DNA of 64,000 bases from Cycas panzhihuaensis (lineage: Eukaryota; Cycadophyta): positions 3,720,001-3,784,000 of the forward strand of contig CM041465.1 of the NCBI GenBank assembly GCA_023213395.1. Reading direction: 5' to 3'. Both the position numbers and the translations under genes were made by a program. The notes below the pieces were generated by a model that was not told the DNA's origin, did not search any database, and worked only from the letters and a program-made list of their open reading frames with translations. Position 1 is the first letter of the stretch; each line of letters opens with the position of its first letter. This document shows positions 1 through 12,106 of the stretch, piece after piece.

Positions 1-390
1 GTGGGAGGCTAAAATTTTGACATGTTGGTAGCACGGGTTCCCCCCTAAACCTTTCTCGGGGGGTTCCAAGGGGGATGGGAGCCCTCGACTAAAAAAATTA
101 GCACTAGAAACTATATTAAATTGTAAAAAGAATTAGGGTCATTTGATAAAAATACCCTAGATTCTACGGTCAAGATTTGTGCTATGTATGACCCACTCAT
201 GTAGCCCGATTTAGGGCATATTTCTTTATGTTGAGGTTGTTCAATGTACTTTGAGTAGGGCAGAGGCTCATTGTTATTGCTGAGAGCACTCTTCTACTAG
301 TTATGTACATTATCTCCATTTTGTAACAATAAAGATCAATACCTTTCTTTTGTGGATGTTTCCCTAGCACACTGTTGGGGTTTTACCACA
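1..390 (+). repeat. Probable 5' LTR remnant of copia I
   Basis: The stretch ends in ACCACA at 390, directly before a degraded primer-binding-like sequence (TTATATCAGGTG, 391-402; the copia standard is TGGTATCAGAGC). An AATAAA at 328-333 sits in a T-rich context as expected for the R/U5 part of an LTR. No ORF is credible here. The left end lies outside the window and no second copy is present, so the LTR assignment rests on position and the PBS-like junction only. Confidence 0.5.
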
Positions 391-958
391 TTATATCAGG
401 TGTGTATTTTATGCTTGGCTTTCTTGTTCATTTTATTATTTTATCTCTAGTTTAAGAACTTGCATGTAATTTTAGTTTTGATTCCTGTAACTAGTTGTAA
501 GAATAGTTTAGATCTTGGTGGCAGTTTCAGGGTATTGGGACCTTGTCATCTCAATAGTCTAGACTTGGAGAGGGTGAGTGACTTTGTTTGAGAACCTTTA
601 TCACTAGATCTGTTGTTAGGCATAAGTCTGATGCAGATGGGTCAACAATTCAGGGGGGTGTAAAAGCCTTCTTAACAGCCCATGTACTGAGGTATATAGA
701 GCCCAACACTCACATACTAGTATATTAGATCCTTGTTTTGCCATCTGTGGGCAGGCGCCACTAGACAGGATAGCAATCAAAGGTTATCTCAGGAGACACA
801 TAAACCTAGAGCCTAGAAAACCTTATTTAGAGACTAGGTCTACTTATAAAACCTTGGGTTAAACTTTTAAAATATTTTTATTCATTTAACCAAAACCTTG
901 GTGGGATAAACTTATTTTATTTATTAAAGGATTACTATCATAATCCAAGTCGAGTAGC
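391..958 (+). other. Untranslated leader of copia I
   Basis: Non-coding leader between the PBS-like site and the gag start. Bases about 545-800 align closely with bases about 581 onward in the 41.2-41.8 kb part of element E's leader (41581-41830), including a shared purine-rich motif, CAGGGGGGTGT. The leader is only about 0.57 kb here against about 3.4 kb in E, so most of the long leader is missing or was never present. The shared block is a candidate packaging or dimerisation signal (inference). Confidence 0.6.
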
Positions 959-2098
959 ATGGTAATAAACATAGGAAATATGACTATTTCAGTATTAAAT
1001 GGGATAAATTTTCTAATTTGGAGTAGAAAAATAAAATCTATCCTTATGTTAATAGAATTATGGGACATAATTCAAACAGTCTATATAGATCTGGGTAACC
1101 AAGCCATAAATGAACAAAAGAGGGTATTCAAAGAAAATATCAAGAAAGATAATGAAGCTATGGCATTATTGTTTTATGCTATTGATGATAAAATCTTTTC
1201 AAGGGTGAGTGAAGCAACCACGTTAAAGCAAGTATGGGATACTTTACAACTGATTTATGAAGGAGTGGCTTCATCAAAGCTTCAAACCCTTAGGAGCAAA
1301 TTTGAAAACCTAAGGATGAATTTAAATGAATTAGTTACCGACTTTATAATAAAGGCACAAGACTTAGTTAATCACATGAGATCTTTTAGAGAGACCTTAA
1401 CAGGACAAAGGGTTATTGAAAGGATTCTATGATGTGTCGGTGTTGTACCAAGCTTTGAAATGGTCATAATGAGCATTAAAGTCTCCAAAGACTTGAGCAC
1501 CCTCAAAATAGAATAATCGAGTGTCATGTTAATGGTTGTTGAAGAGAAGAAGGCATTTAATAAATCACTTGAACATGATTTTTCCACTAAGGTAATGATA
1601 CACCCACATTCTCAAGTAAGCACTTCTAAATCTAAGGATTAGTCTCCAAAAGAAAAGAGTAGAAATCCTATACATATACCACACCAATAAAGGCAACTAA
1701 GATATCAAGCTCCTCACTAAAGATAAGGAGCTAATCAAAGAGATTCAAGACAAACTAGATATGCAAGTGAAGAAAGACAACAAGGGCCACATCAATATTG
1801 TCCTAATTACCAAAGGGATATACCACCATAAAGGGAAAATCTTCATCCTCAAAATCATAGACACAGGGATTATCCACCTCCTCATGAAGAAAGAGGAAGG
1901 CCATCTCATATTGATAGATCTTATCCTCAAAGTAGAAGTCTCAGTTATAGGAGAAGAGATTCATTATATTACACCTTTTGCAATCGCCTTAGTCACACAG
2001 AAGATAGGTGCTTTGCTAAAAATGGACCACCTAACAAAGGAAGTGCTAATACTTCTATGAAAAATAGAGAAAATTAACTATTCTTATCCTACTTTCTA
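959..2098 (+). pseudogene. gag: Copia I gag (degenerate)
   Basis: Capsid/nucleocapsid polyprotein of a copia element. The start at 959 (MVINIGNMTISVLNG) matches the start of E's gag, with the N-terminal copia gag features FLIWSRKIKSIL and a KENIKKDNEAM block near residues 60-70. The frame is intact for 157 codons to 1432 and then meets stops and shifts, but gag-like residues continue. A zinc-knuckle remnant (CNRLSHTEDRC) sits near 1990-2025, and the first cysteine of the CX2CX4HX4C motif appears changed to tyrosine. It would form the virus-like particle in the cytoplasm if functional, which this copy cannot be. Confidence 0.8.
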
Positions 2099-3702
2099 GC
2101 CAATGAAGATGAAGATAGTAGTTGGTACATTAACTCAAGATGTTCAACTTACATGACTCATAAAAAGGGTTGGTTTTGAACGATGGATACAACTAAAATG
2201 GGCTCTATTATATTTGGAGACCATACAACCCATGAAGCTATTGGAAAAGGAAATTTAACTCTTCAAACTGATTCAGAAGAAACCAAATACATTGAGGATG
2301 TTCTATATGTTCCAGACTTAAGGAAGAATCTACTATTAGTGGGATAGATGATGGGTCAGGATTATAGAGTTATATTTGATAATGTCGAGTGTATTATCAA
2401 AGATAAGAGACAAAATAAAACAATTCTTATCAGAGGAAAAATGACAAAAGATAATCTATTCAAACTTGTCATCGATCCATATGATTCCTATGCTTTAAAA
2501 GCAACCATCAAGATTAACGGTACCATGTGGCATAAAAGATTTGAGCACTTGAATTATATTAGTTTGGCACTTATGAAAAGGATGAGTATGGGTGATGGGT
2601 TACCCCAAATTAAAGTGGACAAAAATGTCTATGAGAGATGCCTACTTGGAAAACAACGTAGGGAAAGTTTTCTAGATTTTACCTATAGAGCACAAGGTCC
2701 TCTTCAATTAGTATATACTGATATTTGTGGTCCCATGGAAACTCCATCTCTAGGAGGATCAAAATGCTTTATTACTTTCATTAATGATTATACAAGGAAA
2801 ACATGAGTTTTCTTCATGAAATTTAAATCTGATGCATTTCAACACTTTGCCAACTTCAAAACCTATGTGGAGAGATAAAGTGGACACAACATACTCTCCC
2901 TAAGATTAGATAATGGGGGAGAATTCATTTTAAATCAATTCTATTCTTATTGTACTCACCATGGAATCAAGCATCAGTTAACCAATCCTTACACCCCTCA
3001 ACAAAATGGTGTAGCAAAAAGAAAGAATCGCACTATAGTTGACATGGCAAGGTACATGCTAAAAGATAAAAGATTAGGAAATCATTTTTAGGCTAAAGTA
3101 GTACATATTGTAGTATATTTAATCAACATAAGTACCACTAAAGCACATCTATGGAAGACTCTCAAAAAAGCATGGACAGGATACAGACCAAGTATCTATC
3201 ACTTGAGAGTTTTTAGCTGTGTGGCATATACTCATATTCCTAAACGGAAAAGGACTAAATTGGATGATCATAGTACCAAATGCATTTTCATCAGCTATAG
3301 TGATATATCAAAATTATATAAACTTTATGATCTAAAAGCAAGAAAGGTAATCATGAGCAAAGATATCATCTTTCAAGAAACTGATTCCTATTATGTTGAT
3401 CATCATCAAGAAAAAGGAAAGAATGTAACAATAAATCTTAATTCCAATCCTAGGTCTACATATATGCCACCTTGGCAACTCCAAAGAAGGACCATTGACG
3501 TTGAAAGTGGAGAGGAAACTTCTTTTCAAGCTCCACCAAAAAATTTCCCTAGGGAAAAAACCTCTCAACCTCCATCACGAATAATTCATAAATGGACTCA
3601 AAGATATCATCTAATGGATAACATGTTGGATCATGATTATAATAGAAGATCAACTTGATCTCATAGGGTAAAGTTTGACCTTATGACTCATGTTATAGAA
3701 AC
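2099..3702 (+). pseudogene. pol: Copia I pol: PR, GAG-pre-integrase, integrase, RT linker
   Basis: Remnant of the copia pol region. Protease signature WYINSRCSTYMTH lies near 2125-2160, where WYIDSG would be expected, so the catalytic Asp is lost. GAG-pre-integrase (MWHKRFEHLNYISL, then C...C) occupies about 2520-2650. The integrase core begins with VYTDICGPMETPSLGG near 2710, continues through a DNGGEF-equivalent near 2910 and PQQNGVAKRKN near 3000, where the catalytic Glu is replaced by Lys. The 3203-3658 segment is the conserved linker (RTKLDDHSTKCIFISYS). RT is absent because element A starts at 3703. Confidence 0.8.
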
Positions 3703-6020
3703 TATTTCCTAGCTACTGAGAATGGGTTCTTGGCAAGTTGACTCAGGTAAGTATAGGTATACTTCTAGCCTTTACCTTTGTTACTTCTATAGGAAGGTAA
3801 ACCAGAGCGTCCTTTTATTCCATGGTTAACTGATATATTTGAGTGATCGTTTTGCATCTGTTGCTTGATCATATTGCTTAATACTCTTTTAGCCTATGAT
3901 GATTAGTGGGACATGCATCCCCATGGCACTCTACAACCCTTTGATGCACTTGCATGTTATTCTAAGCACCACTCAGCCTATGTGATCCATCACACCCCTT
4001 ACCACATCACAACCCTCAGCACCCCACTAAGTGTGATTAGTACCTCTTTATTCCAGTTATCAGTTTCTTGGGAATCCTACCACTTTGGTACCCCATTTGG
4101 TTTAGGTCATCCTCTTCATATGACTATCCCCAACCACCTAGACAGAGAATCGGCCCCTCCTAGTCCTGGGGTACGTTCTTTTAGGGCTCTCAGGCATCCA
4201 CTTTTGCCATGTTTTTGTCTCTATCACTACACCGTGGCAAATATCACAATACCGCAGTAAACCTCACGATATTACAAAGTTTGCCATGGGGCAACTATCA
4301 CTTAATATTTTTTTAAATCTACCATGAAAATTTTTATTTTTTTCACAAAATTACCACGTGGCTTTGACACCCCTCATGTCCTACCCTAACCTTAATCATC
4401 CATTCAACCTAGGGTTTGGTATAAATCCTAAAAGAACTTCATTTTCATTCTCTTCTTCCATTGATTCTCCTCTCTTCTCCTTCTTTCACAGGTAATTTTC
4501 TGTAGGAACACCCTGCAACACCTGAATTCCCTATCCTCCAGCCTGAGATCTGCTCGCTTCAGCTCAGATCTACAGTAGAAGGCTCACTAACAAGCTCTTT
4601 CAAGCAAGGATTCACTCTAAGTTTTGCCTCCACACCCTTTTAACAAGCTTCAGTAAGTTTGTTTCCAGATTACACTATTCTCCCAAGGATCCACCTGTAA
4701 GCACCTTAGATCTGTTATTTCCTGCCATTTTCGGGGTAGACGTACCTCCAACTCAGCCTAGTCGCCCCTTGGAAAAGGGCAGAAAACCTTTGTGATTATA
4801 TATTTATCATGCCATTTGCTAAGAAGGACAAACCGCTACAATCTGGGTATGTTTCTTGGCTTTCCTTTTCCTTAGTTACTTCAGCTTTTGTATAGTTCCT
4901 TTTCCTTTTTCTTTTCTTGCTTTCTTCCTTTTGTTTTGGGGGAGGTAAGGAAACCCCTACGCCACCTGTGTGTTGTGAGAGGGAAAAGAAGAAGTGGGTG
5001 TGGCATAAGATGAAAACTTTGTTTCAACTGCATCATCTTTCTAGGTATGTTGCCTTCCTTTTGTAGGTCTTTTCTTTCTTTTTTAGTTTGCATATTTGCA
5101 TGAAAAGAACATAAAGGAAAAAGGTAAAAGAGAATCTACTTGTACTACTCCTTTGCATACGCACATTAGCATTCACTTTAGGAAAGAACACTCGATAGGA
5201 GGTATCCCCTTCCTTCTTTCCCTTTGATTGTATACAACCCCCTAGGGTTTGCATCATTGGTATGTATTTTGTGTGATTGGTTGGTTCGTTTCTCTCTCTC
5301 CCCCTTTCCCTTGTTTGAAGTAAAAAAGAGAGTGAGGATTCATATTAGAGAGAAAGTATATCCATTGTCTTCTATACATATACTTTTTTATCTCTTGTTT
5401 GTATGACCGATTAGACGTCGGTCTATTATTGCATGTAGAGATTAGATTCCTTCATGCGTAGAGTGGTAGGAACTTCTTCTACCACCATTCTTTGTCCATC
5501 TAATGCTCCTTTTAGGTGGATTAGTCCAAGGAGGACTCGTCCCCTAAGAATTCCTCCTTTAACCCCATCATACCTACCTCAACTTAATAACCTCGTCACT
5601 CCTTCCTTTGGGTCAGTTTCGTGCATAAGGTGGTTGCCCAACACCACCCTTGTGAACAGATACCTCATGCCATACACCTACACACATCACATCTACATCC
5701 CTTCGTCTCCCATGAGGATCCACTTGCTCGTTGGGTCTTGCCTTCCCCTTCTGGCCATCCAAGGATGGGAAGACCCCTACTTTGAGGTTACTCAGGCAAT
5801 CGAGGATATCCCTCGCTTGCGCTACCCTCCAAAATTAAAGACTAAGTTACCTAGAGGAAGTTGTGCACCATTCATAGGTCCCAAACTTGTATTTTGATGC
5901 ACAGACGCCCTATGTGGGTTATTCCTTTCACTTGTTGGATTGACCCCTTCACTCTAGAGCCTTATGTTAATAGTCTTAATCTTAACCAGGTGTAGTTACC
6001 ATCCCATAGATGTGATTCCA
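3703..6020 (+). repeat. 5' LTR of Tat-like element A
   Basis: About 2.3 kb. It starts like the B and C LTRs and ends at ATTCCA just before the PBS; the equivalent ends are GCATCCA in C and, reversed, in B. It is shorter than the 2738-bp LTRs of B and the 2580-bp LTR of C, so it has internal deletions. ORFs inside it are not conserved with the other copies and are not called as genes. Confidence 0.8.
4420..4426 (+). promoter_or_regulatory. TATA box of element A LTR
   Basis: TATAAAT about 717 bases into the LTR. B has TATAAGTA at a similar offset in both LTRs (minus strand, near 17685 and 37295), preceded in each by an AGGGTT-type motif. The shared position supports it as the LTR promoter. C has lost the TATA at the equivalent place. 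Confidence 0.5.
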
Positions 6021-6021
6021 C

Positions 6022-6040
6022 TAACAACCATACTGGAGAC
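6022..6040 (+). other. Primer binding site of element A
   Basis: TAACAACCATACTGGAGAC lies one base after the LTR end. It aligns with TGGCGACCATACTGGGGAC in C and TAGCAACCATACTAGGGAC in B. C's version starts with the canonical TGG that pairs with a tRNA CCA tail. The tRNA species was not identified from the sequence. Confidence 0.65.
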
Positions 6041-6184
6041 CCGCTAGTAAGGGAATTAATCTTTCTCCTTTTTCTTGTTGGTGCTACTACCTCTTGGTAG
6101 CTTTCCCTTTTGATTTTGCTGGGTAGCCCCCAATGCATTCACTACCTTGTTTCTCTTTACTTACAGCACATAGGCAGGACTTGC

Positions 6185-8760
6185 ATGTGACGGTTCTCAT
6201 GTCGCTTACGAGGCCTACCTCTGTTGTTGAAAGAACCCTCATATCATTCCCTTCCCAGATCAGATCGTAGTCCGGTCATGGAGGGATCTCTTAAAGAGTG
6301 GGCATACCATGCTTATGTGTCTGATTCCCTTGAGCCACCTACTTGCTTCCAAGGGTCCACCCAAGGAAGCAAAGATCTAATTTATTATCCTGGTGACCAA
6401 CCACACCCCCAATCTCACCATTCCTCTACTCATGGAGTAAAACCATCATCTCCTTTAGAGTTCCACCAACATCATGGTGATTCTTATAAGGATCATCTTA
6501 TGGGGTCTGCTTCATACGAGGTCCCTTCTACCTCTTACGATCAAGCAGATACCCCTCCCTTTGATGTAGTAGAAGCCTTAAGATAATGTTTCTAAGCCGC
6601 CCGTCTCCAACTACACCTAAAGTGGTTTGAGAATGTCTTGTGAATCATTATGCTCCTTTCTTCTATGTCTTCATCACCTTGCTCATCTCATTCAGCTCCT
6701 TTACCCACAATGAGCCAGCCTCTTACCTCTTCCTCTTCTCCCCATGGTGTATGTTCCTTGGGGACCAATTAGAGTATGTCTTATTCTCAACTCGGGTTGA
6801 GCATGCTCCCGTCTAGTCAAACGACTAGTTCTCCTGCCACCATTGTTTATCCACCACCTACTAGACCTAGGGGACCCACGTATCCTCCTACTTCTAGTCA
6901 TGTGGGGTTCATCCCTGCACACTCCCAATATCAACCTAGAGACTCTTCTCTCTACGCACCTCCTGGTTACTCTACTCAACCGTGGGGGCACAGTAAAGGG
7001 AACTCCCTACCTGCTTATGGGGTGGACCCCTTGCATCCTTATGGGGTTGTTCCACCCATGGACGACCCATATGGGCAGAATATGGTCCCTCACCCCTCCT
7101 ACCTACCATCTTGTATGGCACCTCATACCACGCCTTTGCAAGGAGGGCCAACTCCTTCCTAGGGAATTTTCCCTCAAGCTCCTTTTCAACAAGGAGCGTT
7201 CCCTCCAAGAGGGATGGGTCCATCATACCTATCCACTCCCATGTAGGTTTCTTTGAATGTGGGATTCACGTCTCCTCACCAAGCGGTAGGAGGATAACAT
7301 CCCCTTTTAAACCAAACCCTCTAAGGAGGATTTGGATAAACCTACCTGCTATCATTTCCAGTTTCTATTGACCCTATGGTCCAGTTAAGGGCACATCCCT
7401 TTATGGATTATCGATCAACCCCCTTATCTGTTAAGGCATTAAGAATTAACTTACCACTTCACCCTCCTAAAGTCCCCAAATTTGATGGGATTTTATTGTA
7501 GGACCCAACATAGCATGTCTATAGTTTTTCTATGGCATGCATCGATCAATGGGCCTATGACCACATCCTCATGAAACTATTTTTGTGATCTCTTCAAGGC
7601 GATGCCCTCAAATAGTTTTATCGCCTACCCACGCATTCTATTTTTTCATTTTAGTAACTCGTGGATTAGTTCATCAACTAATTTGACGTAGCTCATCCAT
7701 TTGAGTGTGGGATAAAATCTATTTTGTCACTTAAACAAGGTCACGATGAAATGAATCATGACTTTGTGAGGTGTTTCCATGACCTTCTTTATTCCACTAA
7801 GGCAACTTTGCCTAAGGAGTTGAAGAGGGACCTTTTTGTCAATGCACTTAGTCCAGAAGTTCACGTAGAAGTCCTCAAGATGGCGGAAACTATATATGAC
7901 TCTACCATAGTGAAGTGCTTAGCACTTGAGGCCATTGAGATCTAGGCTAGACTCAAGAAGCCTTTAAAGTCCTCACTGTGACATGAGGCACCCCTACCAC
8001 CAAAAGAAACCAAAACTCAGCAACCCACTAGGTCTTCTTCCCATTCTACCGAGAAGACCCTAGACCCTCTCACTTCATCTATACATCCATTTGATTGTAC
8101 TATGAAGGAGCTTAAGCTCCAAGCTCCTTCATCTCCTACCTCTAATAAGCCAGTTCACCAGGCTTCCCAAGATGCTCCTTCCAAGGGTGGCAACACCTAG
8201 TCCTCTCAAGTGAGGAAACTCAATTCCTCCCTTGAGAAGAAGTGGTGCTCCATCCATGGGGAGTGCTTCCATAATGATTCGTGGTGTCGGGTCTAGCATC
8301 CTAAGGCTGCCCCACAATGTGACTCTTCCCCTAAACGGGTGTCTAGGCCTAACCTAGACCAACCCATTCATAGAGATCCCTTCCCCAAACATGGGGAATA
8401 TGATTGCAACCCCCAGCAAAAGAACAACCAGAACTAAGGAAAGTCTCCAAACCCTCACCCTTCATAAGCTAAAGGGAAGGGTGCAAGGAATTTACCCTCT
8501 TCCTCAGGTTCCCCTAATTGACATACCCCTTCACCTTCACGATCTCGGAATAAGGGAAAGAAAGTCATTCGGTTGCTTGAGACTATCCCATTATATGCTT
8601 TAACCCAGCCTCAAGAGATTAAAGAGGTGAATGATGCCTCTTCATCCACATCTCACCCTGATCATCTTCTGGAAGTTCCTCCACTCCCCAAGACCATTCC
8701 CGTGCACCCCAGTCATTACAAATTTTGAAGGGCTTTTTCTCAACCCACTACGAAGTGGAA
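6185..8760 (+). pseudogene. gag: Tat-like gag of element A (degenerate)
   Basis: Degenerate gag aligned with C (59090-61599). The start ATG at 6185 is followed directly by TGA where C has CGA. The N-terminal part (6224-6586) keeps the family pattern around VMEGSLKEWAYHAYV and the acidic, His/Pro-rich tract ending DVVEAL. The middle part is a Pro/Gly/Tyr-rich low-complexity region (YAPPGY, GVDPLHPYGV). The retrotransposon gag domain lies at about 7500-7950 (LKQGHDEMNHDFVRCFHDLL, KEL...DLFVNAL). A CX2HX4HX4C-type knuckle (WCSIHGECFHNDSWC) is near 8250-8290. Many stops make it non-functional. Confidence 0.75.
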
Positions 8761-9423
8761 CCCTTTCTTTGCTGTTGATGAGCTTCATATTGTGGCCACT
8801 AGAATGTCCATAATAGATGTCTTGAGGAGCTGCCGTAAACAGCACACGTTACTCTTGGAAGCTTTAGGATTAAGTGACATGCCCATTCACGCCTTAAGTA
8901 TCACCCCAAGTCGTGAACTCATCATCTCCTTTGATCTTAAGGACCTTCCCCCTACTAGCGAAAGGGAGCACCAATGGAACTTCCCTTACACTATTACCAT
9001 CGATACTCCTGATTATACTTTACAAAGAACCGTTGTTGACAATGGTTCTTCTATTAATGCCATGCCCTTATATGTTATGCAAGAGCTTGGCATATCTACT
9101 TTAGAGCCAGTCCCGTGGCAGTGTCAAAGCTACGATGGTAGCGAAAAGACACCCTTAGGATCGGTGTCTATCCCTTTTACCCTCGAGGATAAGATTATCC
9201 TCATTGATATTGTAGTCCTCAACATCGACGTTGACTACAATCTTCTGTTGGGATGCCCATAGCTCAACTAGATGGGAGTTGTGTGCTCATCCCATTGGGG
9301 ACAACTCAAATTCATCCATGAAGGGCAAATGAAAGTTGTCTCTCAAGAGATTCCTCCTACTAAATAACCACGTCAATCCCATTAAGTGGCTCATGGCCAA
9401 GTGAAGGGTGACAAAGGCCTTTT
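8761..9423 (+). pseudogene. Tat-like protease of element A
   Basis: Aspartic protease of the gypsy polyprotein. The frame 8792-9262 is open for 156 codons and carries VVDNGSSINAMPLYVMQELG, where the active-site Asp of the DNGSS motif is intact, and the flap/C-terminal hallmark YNLLLGCP. It corresponds to C 61666-62190 and to B 31884-32440. The chain stops at the equivalent of C's stop. Similarity to the following linker continues to about 9423, where element G starts. Confidence 0.8.
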
Positions 9424-9743
9424 TGTTGAAATATGTGACCATACCACCTAGTGTAAAGTGGGCCTCCTATTTTTATGCCTAATTATATGGAGGAATAGTC
9501 TTGATTGTGGTGACCTAATAGATGTAATTATGACTATATTTGGCACTTTAGATATATAAATATAGATCAAAGTCTATATTTATATATCATCATTTTGCCA
9601 TAATATAATTATTATCTATTTGTGGGTTTTCACCTGTAAGGGTTTCCCATGGCAATATGGTGTCCCGTGTGATGCCTTACGCTTGTAATGCACGATGTGA
9701 AAGATCTTGTCGACCTTGTTTGCTTCAATTGTATTTCCTAACA
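9424..9743 (+). repeat. 5' LTR of element G
   Basis: It begins TG, ends CA at 742-743 of the 9 kb block, and is directly followed by the PBS. AT-rich, with TATATAAATATAG-type sequence near 9550-9580 as a possible promoter. No second copy occurs in the window. Confidence 0.75.
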
Positions 9744-9755
9744 TGGTATCAGAGC
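9744..9755 (+). other. Primer binding site of element G (initiator tRNA-Met type)
   Basis: TGGTATCAGAGC, the standard plant copia PBS complementary to the 3' region of initiator tRNA-Met, is adjacent to the LTR end CA with no spacer. Confidence 0.85.
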
Positions 9756-12106
9756 ATGTAGGTCATGCATAGGCAGATGAATGTTGTTGGTAGTCCAATT
9801 GATGGTGCCAGCTCATGCTAGCTTGCCCTTAATAGATTACCATACCTGATAACCTTGTAGCGTAGCCACGGTAGCATAGATGATTGATGGTGGGTCCCCG
9901 GGTGCCTTCTATCCATTGTTGTAGGTACTCTAATCTACATGGAGATGTGTGGACGAGTGTTGATTCTGTTTCCATCCATGTGAGTGCTGTTTAAGCCTGT
10001 TGAAGGTGTCAGATCCCCGTTTGACGTTGTCGTTGAGTTTGTGCACTATAGAGTTGACTGCTAGCCCTTCTTGCCAGTGGGAGAGTGCCAAAACCCTAAT
10101 GACCTTGTTGCAGTGCCATGAAATGATAATACGACAAACAAAATAAAGGTATGCTTAATATTTAATTACAATAAACAAAACAAAGATATGCTCAATATTT
10201 AATTTCCCATGAGTAATTTAGGGTTTGATTAAATAATAGTCATCCTTGTGAATATGTATATGCAAGGATATAGTCGCTAGTGATAAATACAAGGTGATAA
10301 AAGAGGCATGGTTATATAATATTGATGCCCTTTGGTATATTTATGTCGTTGTCATGTTGCTTCTACCCTGCCTGGATAGTGTATGATTATTGTGATTAAG
10401 ATTATGCCCTCCATCATTGTATTATGATTTGCATGATCTATGTGTAATACACTATTGTAGCTGCCCATCTTTATATCAATTATATGTATGATATAATTGA
10501 ATTGCTCACCTGCTATTATTGCATGATGTTGTTGTTACGTGATCCTTTCTATCAACATAGACAACGTGTTACTTGCACACACATTTATACATAATCACCC
10601 ACTTTATTTGACTACCCACACTGATTTATTCAGTCGCGGCTCTTGTATCTATGTGTGATTATTAATGAAGTCACTAATGATTTGAAGTGCATTGTTTTGT
10701 GAGCCACCATAAGCTGTGAGCTAGTTTGAGCAATTGCCCGTAGACTATTTACATCGCGTGATGAGGAATACGCCCAGTTGTTTGATAAAATTCAAATGGA
10801 GTTTGAGTTATATACAACAGCCATTTATCATTATCTAGCTACCATTTTTTTAATATATTCAGTTTGCCTGAGACATTTTTAATGTCGTCATTACAGTCTA
10901 TTGAAAGCTATAGTTCATTATGCCTTTTATGTTGCGCACATGATGATATTACAGTCTGTGTCTCTACGTATTCACGATGTATCCTTGCAGGTTACATCTT
11001 TGTGTATACACAATAGTTTACATGGTTGCAGATTTGTGTTGCCCATCATCAACTTAACTGTAGAGTATTGCATGGAGCTACGTGCTCTTAATACACATCA
11101 TATATTTTGGTGATTGATGATAAAGATGCCCTACCATTAACACAGCTATTATTCAAGTTTATTAGTACGCCCATTTATAATTTCAGCCACCATTCTTATT
11201 TATTGTCTATAAAGTCATTTATTGATCCTTTTAATCTTGCGACTTTATAAATATTGATATTTCAATATTGTGAACAGTGTGTATTGATTCGTCATATTTT
11301 TTTATTGTTTAAAAAAAAAGGGCCCTCTTATTAAAGTTATTTGATGTAACCAAATGCCTTTATTGAGTCATCCATTGACGGAGTAAATGGTATGACATAG
11401 CATTGTACCCCTTATTGCGAATACCTATTTTTTGATGTCGTAAATGATTGTAAGGAATTAAGGATAATAGAACTTGATAATTGGAGTTTTCCATGATCTA
11501 TCACCTTTGGTTTTTTCTCAATGATGATGTAATGTTCTATGAAAATGGGTGTTTTTCTTTAATAAAGTGGTGTGTATGGAAACATGAAGTAACTTTGGGA
11601 TATGGCGATGACATGGTAAGAATAGATGAAATTAATGGCAAATTTATAATGTATGAGGTGCTTGTTGTATGTGTGCTACATGGCAAGTTTTGGGCTTGTT
11701 GCATGTGTGGTATATGGTGAGTTTTGAGACAAGATTTTGTCTTAATTTGGGCAAGTTTTTAAAGGCAAGTTAAGTGGGAAATATTGAGGCAAGATTTTGG
11801 ACTTGTTTTAAGGACAAGTTTGATGGGCAGATTAAGGGAAAGTTTGGAAGAAAAGGAGAGAATGTTTGAGATACCTTTCAGCAACTTATTACAAACTCTA
11901 TTACTATTTGAGTGTGGCAAAGATCATTGCACAACGTTAACAAAATTCATGATTTGTGTGATTATTCAGTGAAATATATGAAATAAATGTGATTTATTAA
12001 TGGATTACATTTGATTTTAGTTGCATTAGATGTGTATGAGGTGATGAAGTTTAGAATTTGCTTGTATGATTGTCATTTATGATGGGCCATTATACTTTGA
12101 TAGTTA
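9756..12106. other. Internal non-coding part of element G
   Basis: AT-rich sequence with only short unrelated ORFs (for example 11481-11720, 79 codons), none resembling gag, PR, IN, RT or RNase H. It contains a tandem pair of about 35 bp (10134-10204) and short GGCAAGTTTT-like repeats near 11680-11830. I see nothing else to annotate. Confidence 0.5.
10134..10204. repeat. Tandem duplication of about 35 bp
   Basis: Two adjacent imperfect copies of an ACAAACAAAATAAAGGTATG...AATATTTAAT unit, differing by a few substitutions. They lie in the leader region of element G. Confidence 0.7.

Larger units (their letters stand above)
1..3702 (+). mobile_element. Copia element I, 5' part (degenerate)
   Basis: This is the 5' portion of a Ty1/copia retrotransposon in plus orientation: LTR-like end, short leader, gag, protease, GAG-pre-integrase, integrase and the linker towards RT. 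Reading frames are broken by many stops and shifts, so it is an old copy. Its protein order and sequence parallel element E (41997-46200), including the leader block at 545-800, so the two are one lineage. Coding similarity stops at 3702, where the LTR of element A begins. RT, RNase H and the 3' LTR are expected on the far side of the nested stack, outside the window. Confidence 0.85.
3703..9423 (+). mobile_element. Tat-like gypsy element A, 5' part
   Basis: Plus-strand Ty3/gypsy element of the same family as B and C: 5' LTR, PBS, gag and protease, then interrupted at 9424 by element G. The first LTR bases (TATTTCCTAGCTACTGAG) match the LTR starts of B and C, with the usual TG mutated to TA. 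The candidate left target duplication is GAAAC (3698-3702); its partner would be outside the window. This is the most decayed of the three family copies, with frequent in-frame TAG and TGA. Confidence 0.85.
9424..12106 (+). mobile_element. Copia-like element G, 5' part, apparently non-coding
   Basis: A 320-bp LTR (9424-9743, TGTTGAAATATG to CCTAACA) is followed immediately by a perfect copia-type PBS and then about 2.35 kb in which I see no gag or pol. The candidate left target duplication is CTTTT (9419-9423), in element A. Element D interrupts it at 12107, so the 3' half and 3' LTR are outside the window. It could be a large non-coding derivative (LARD-like) or an autonomous element whose coding part lies beyond D. 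Confidence 0.7.
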
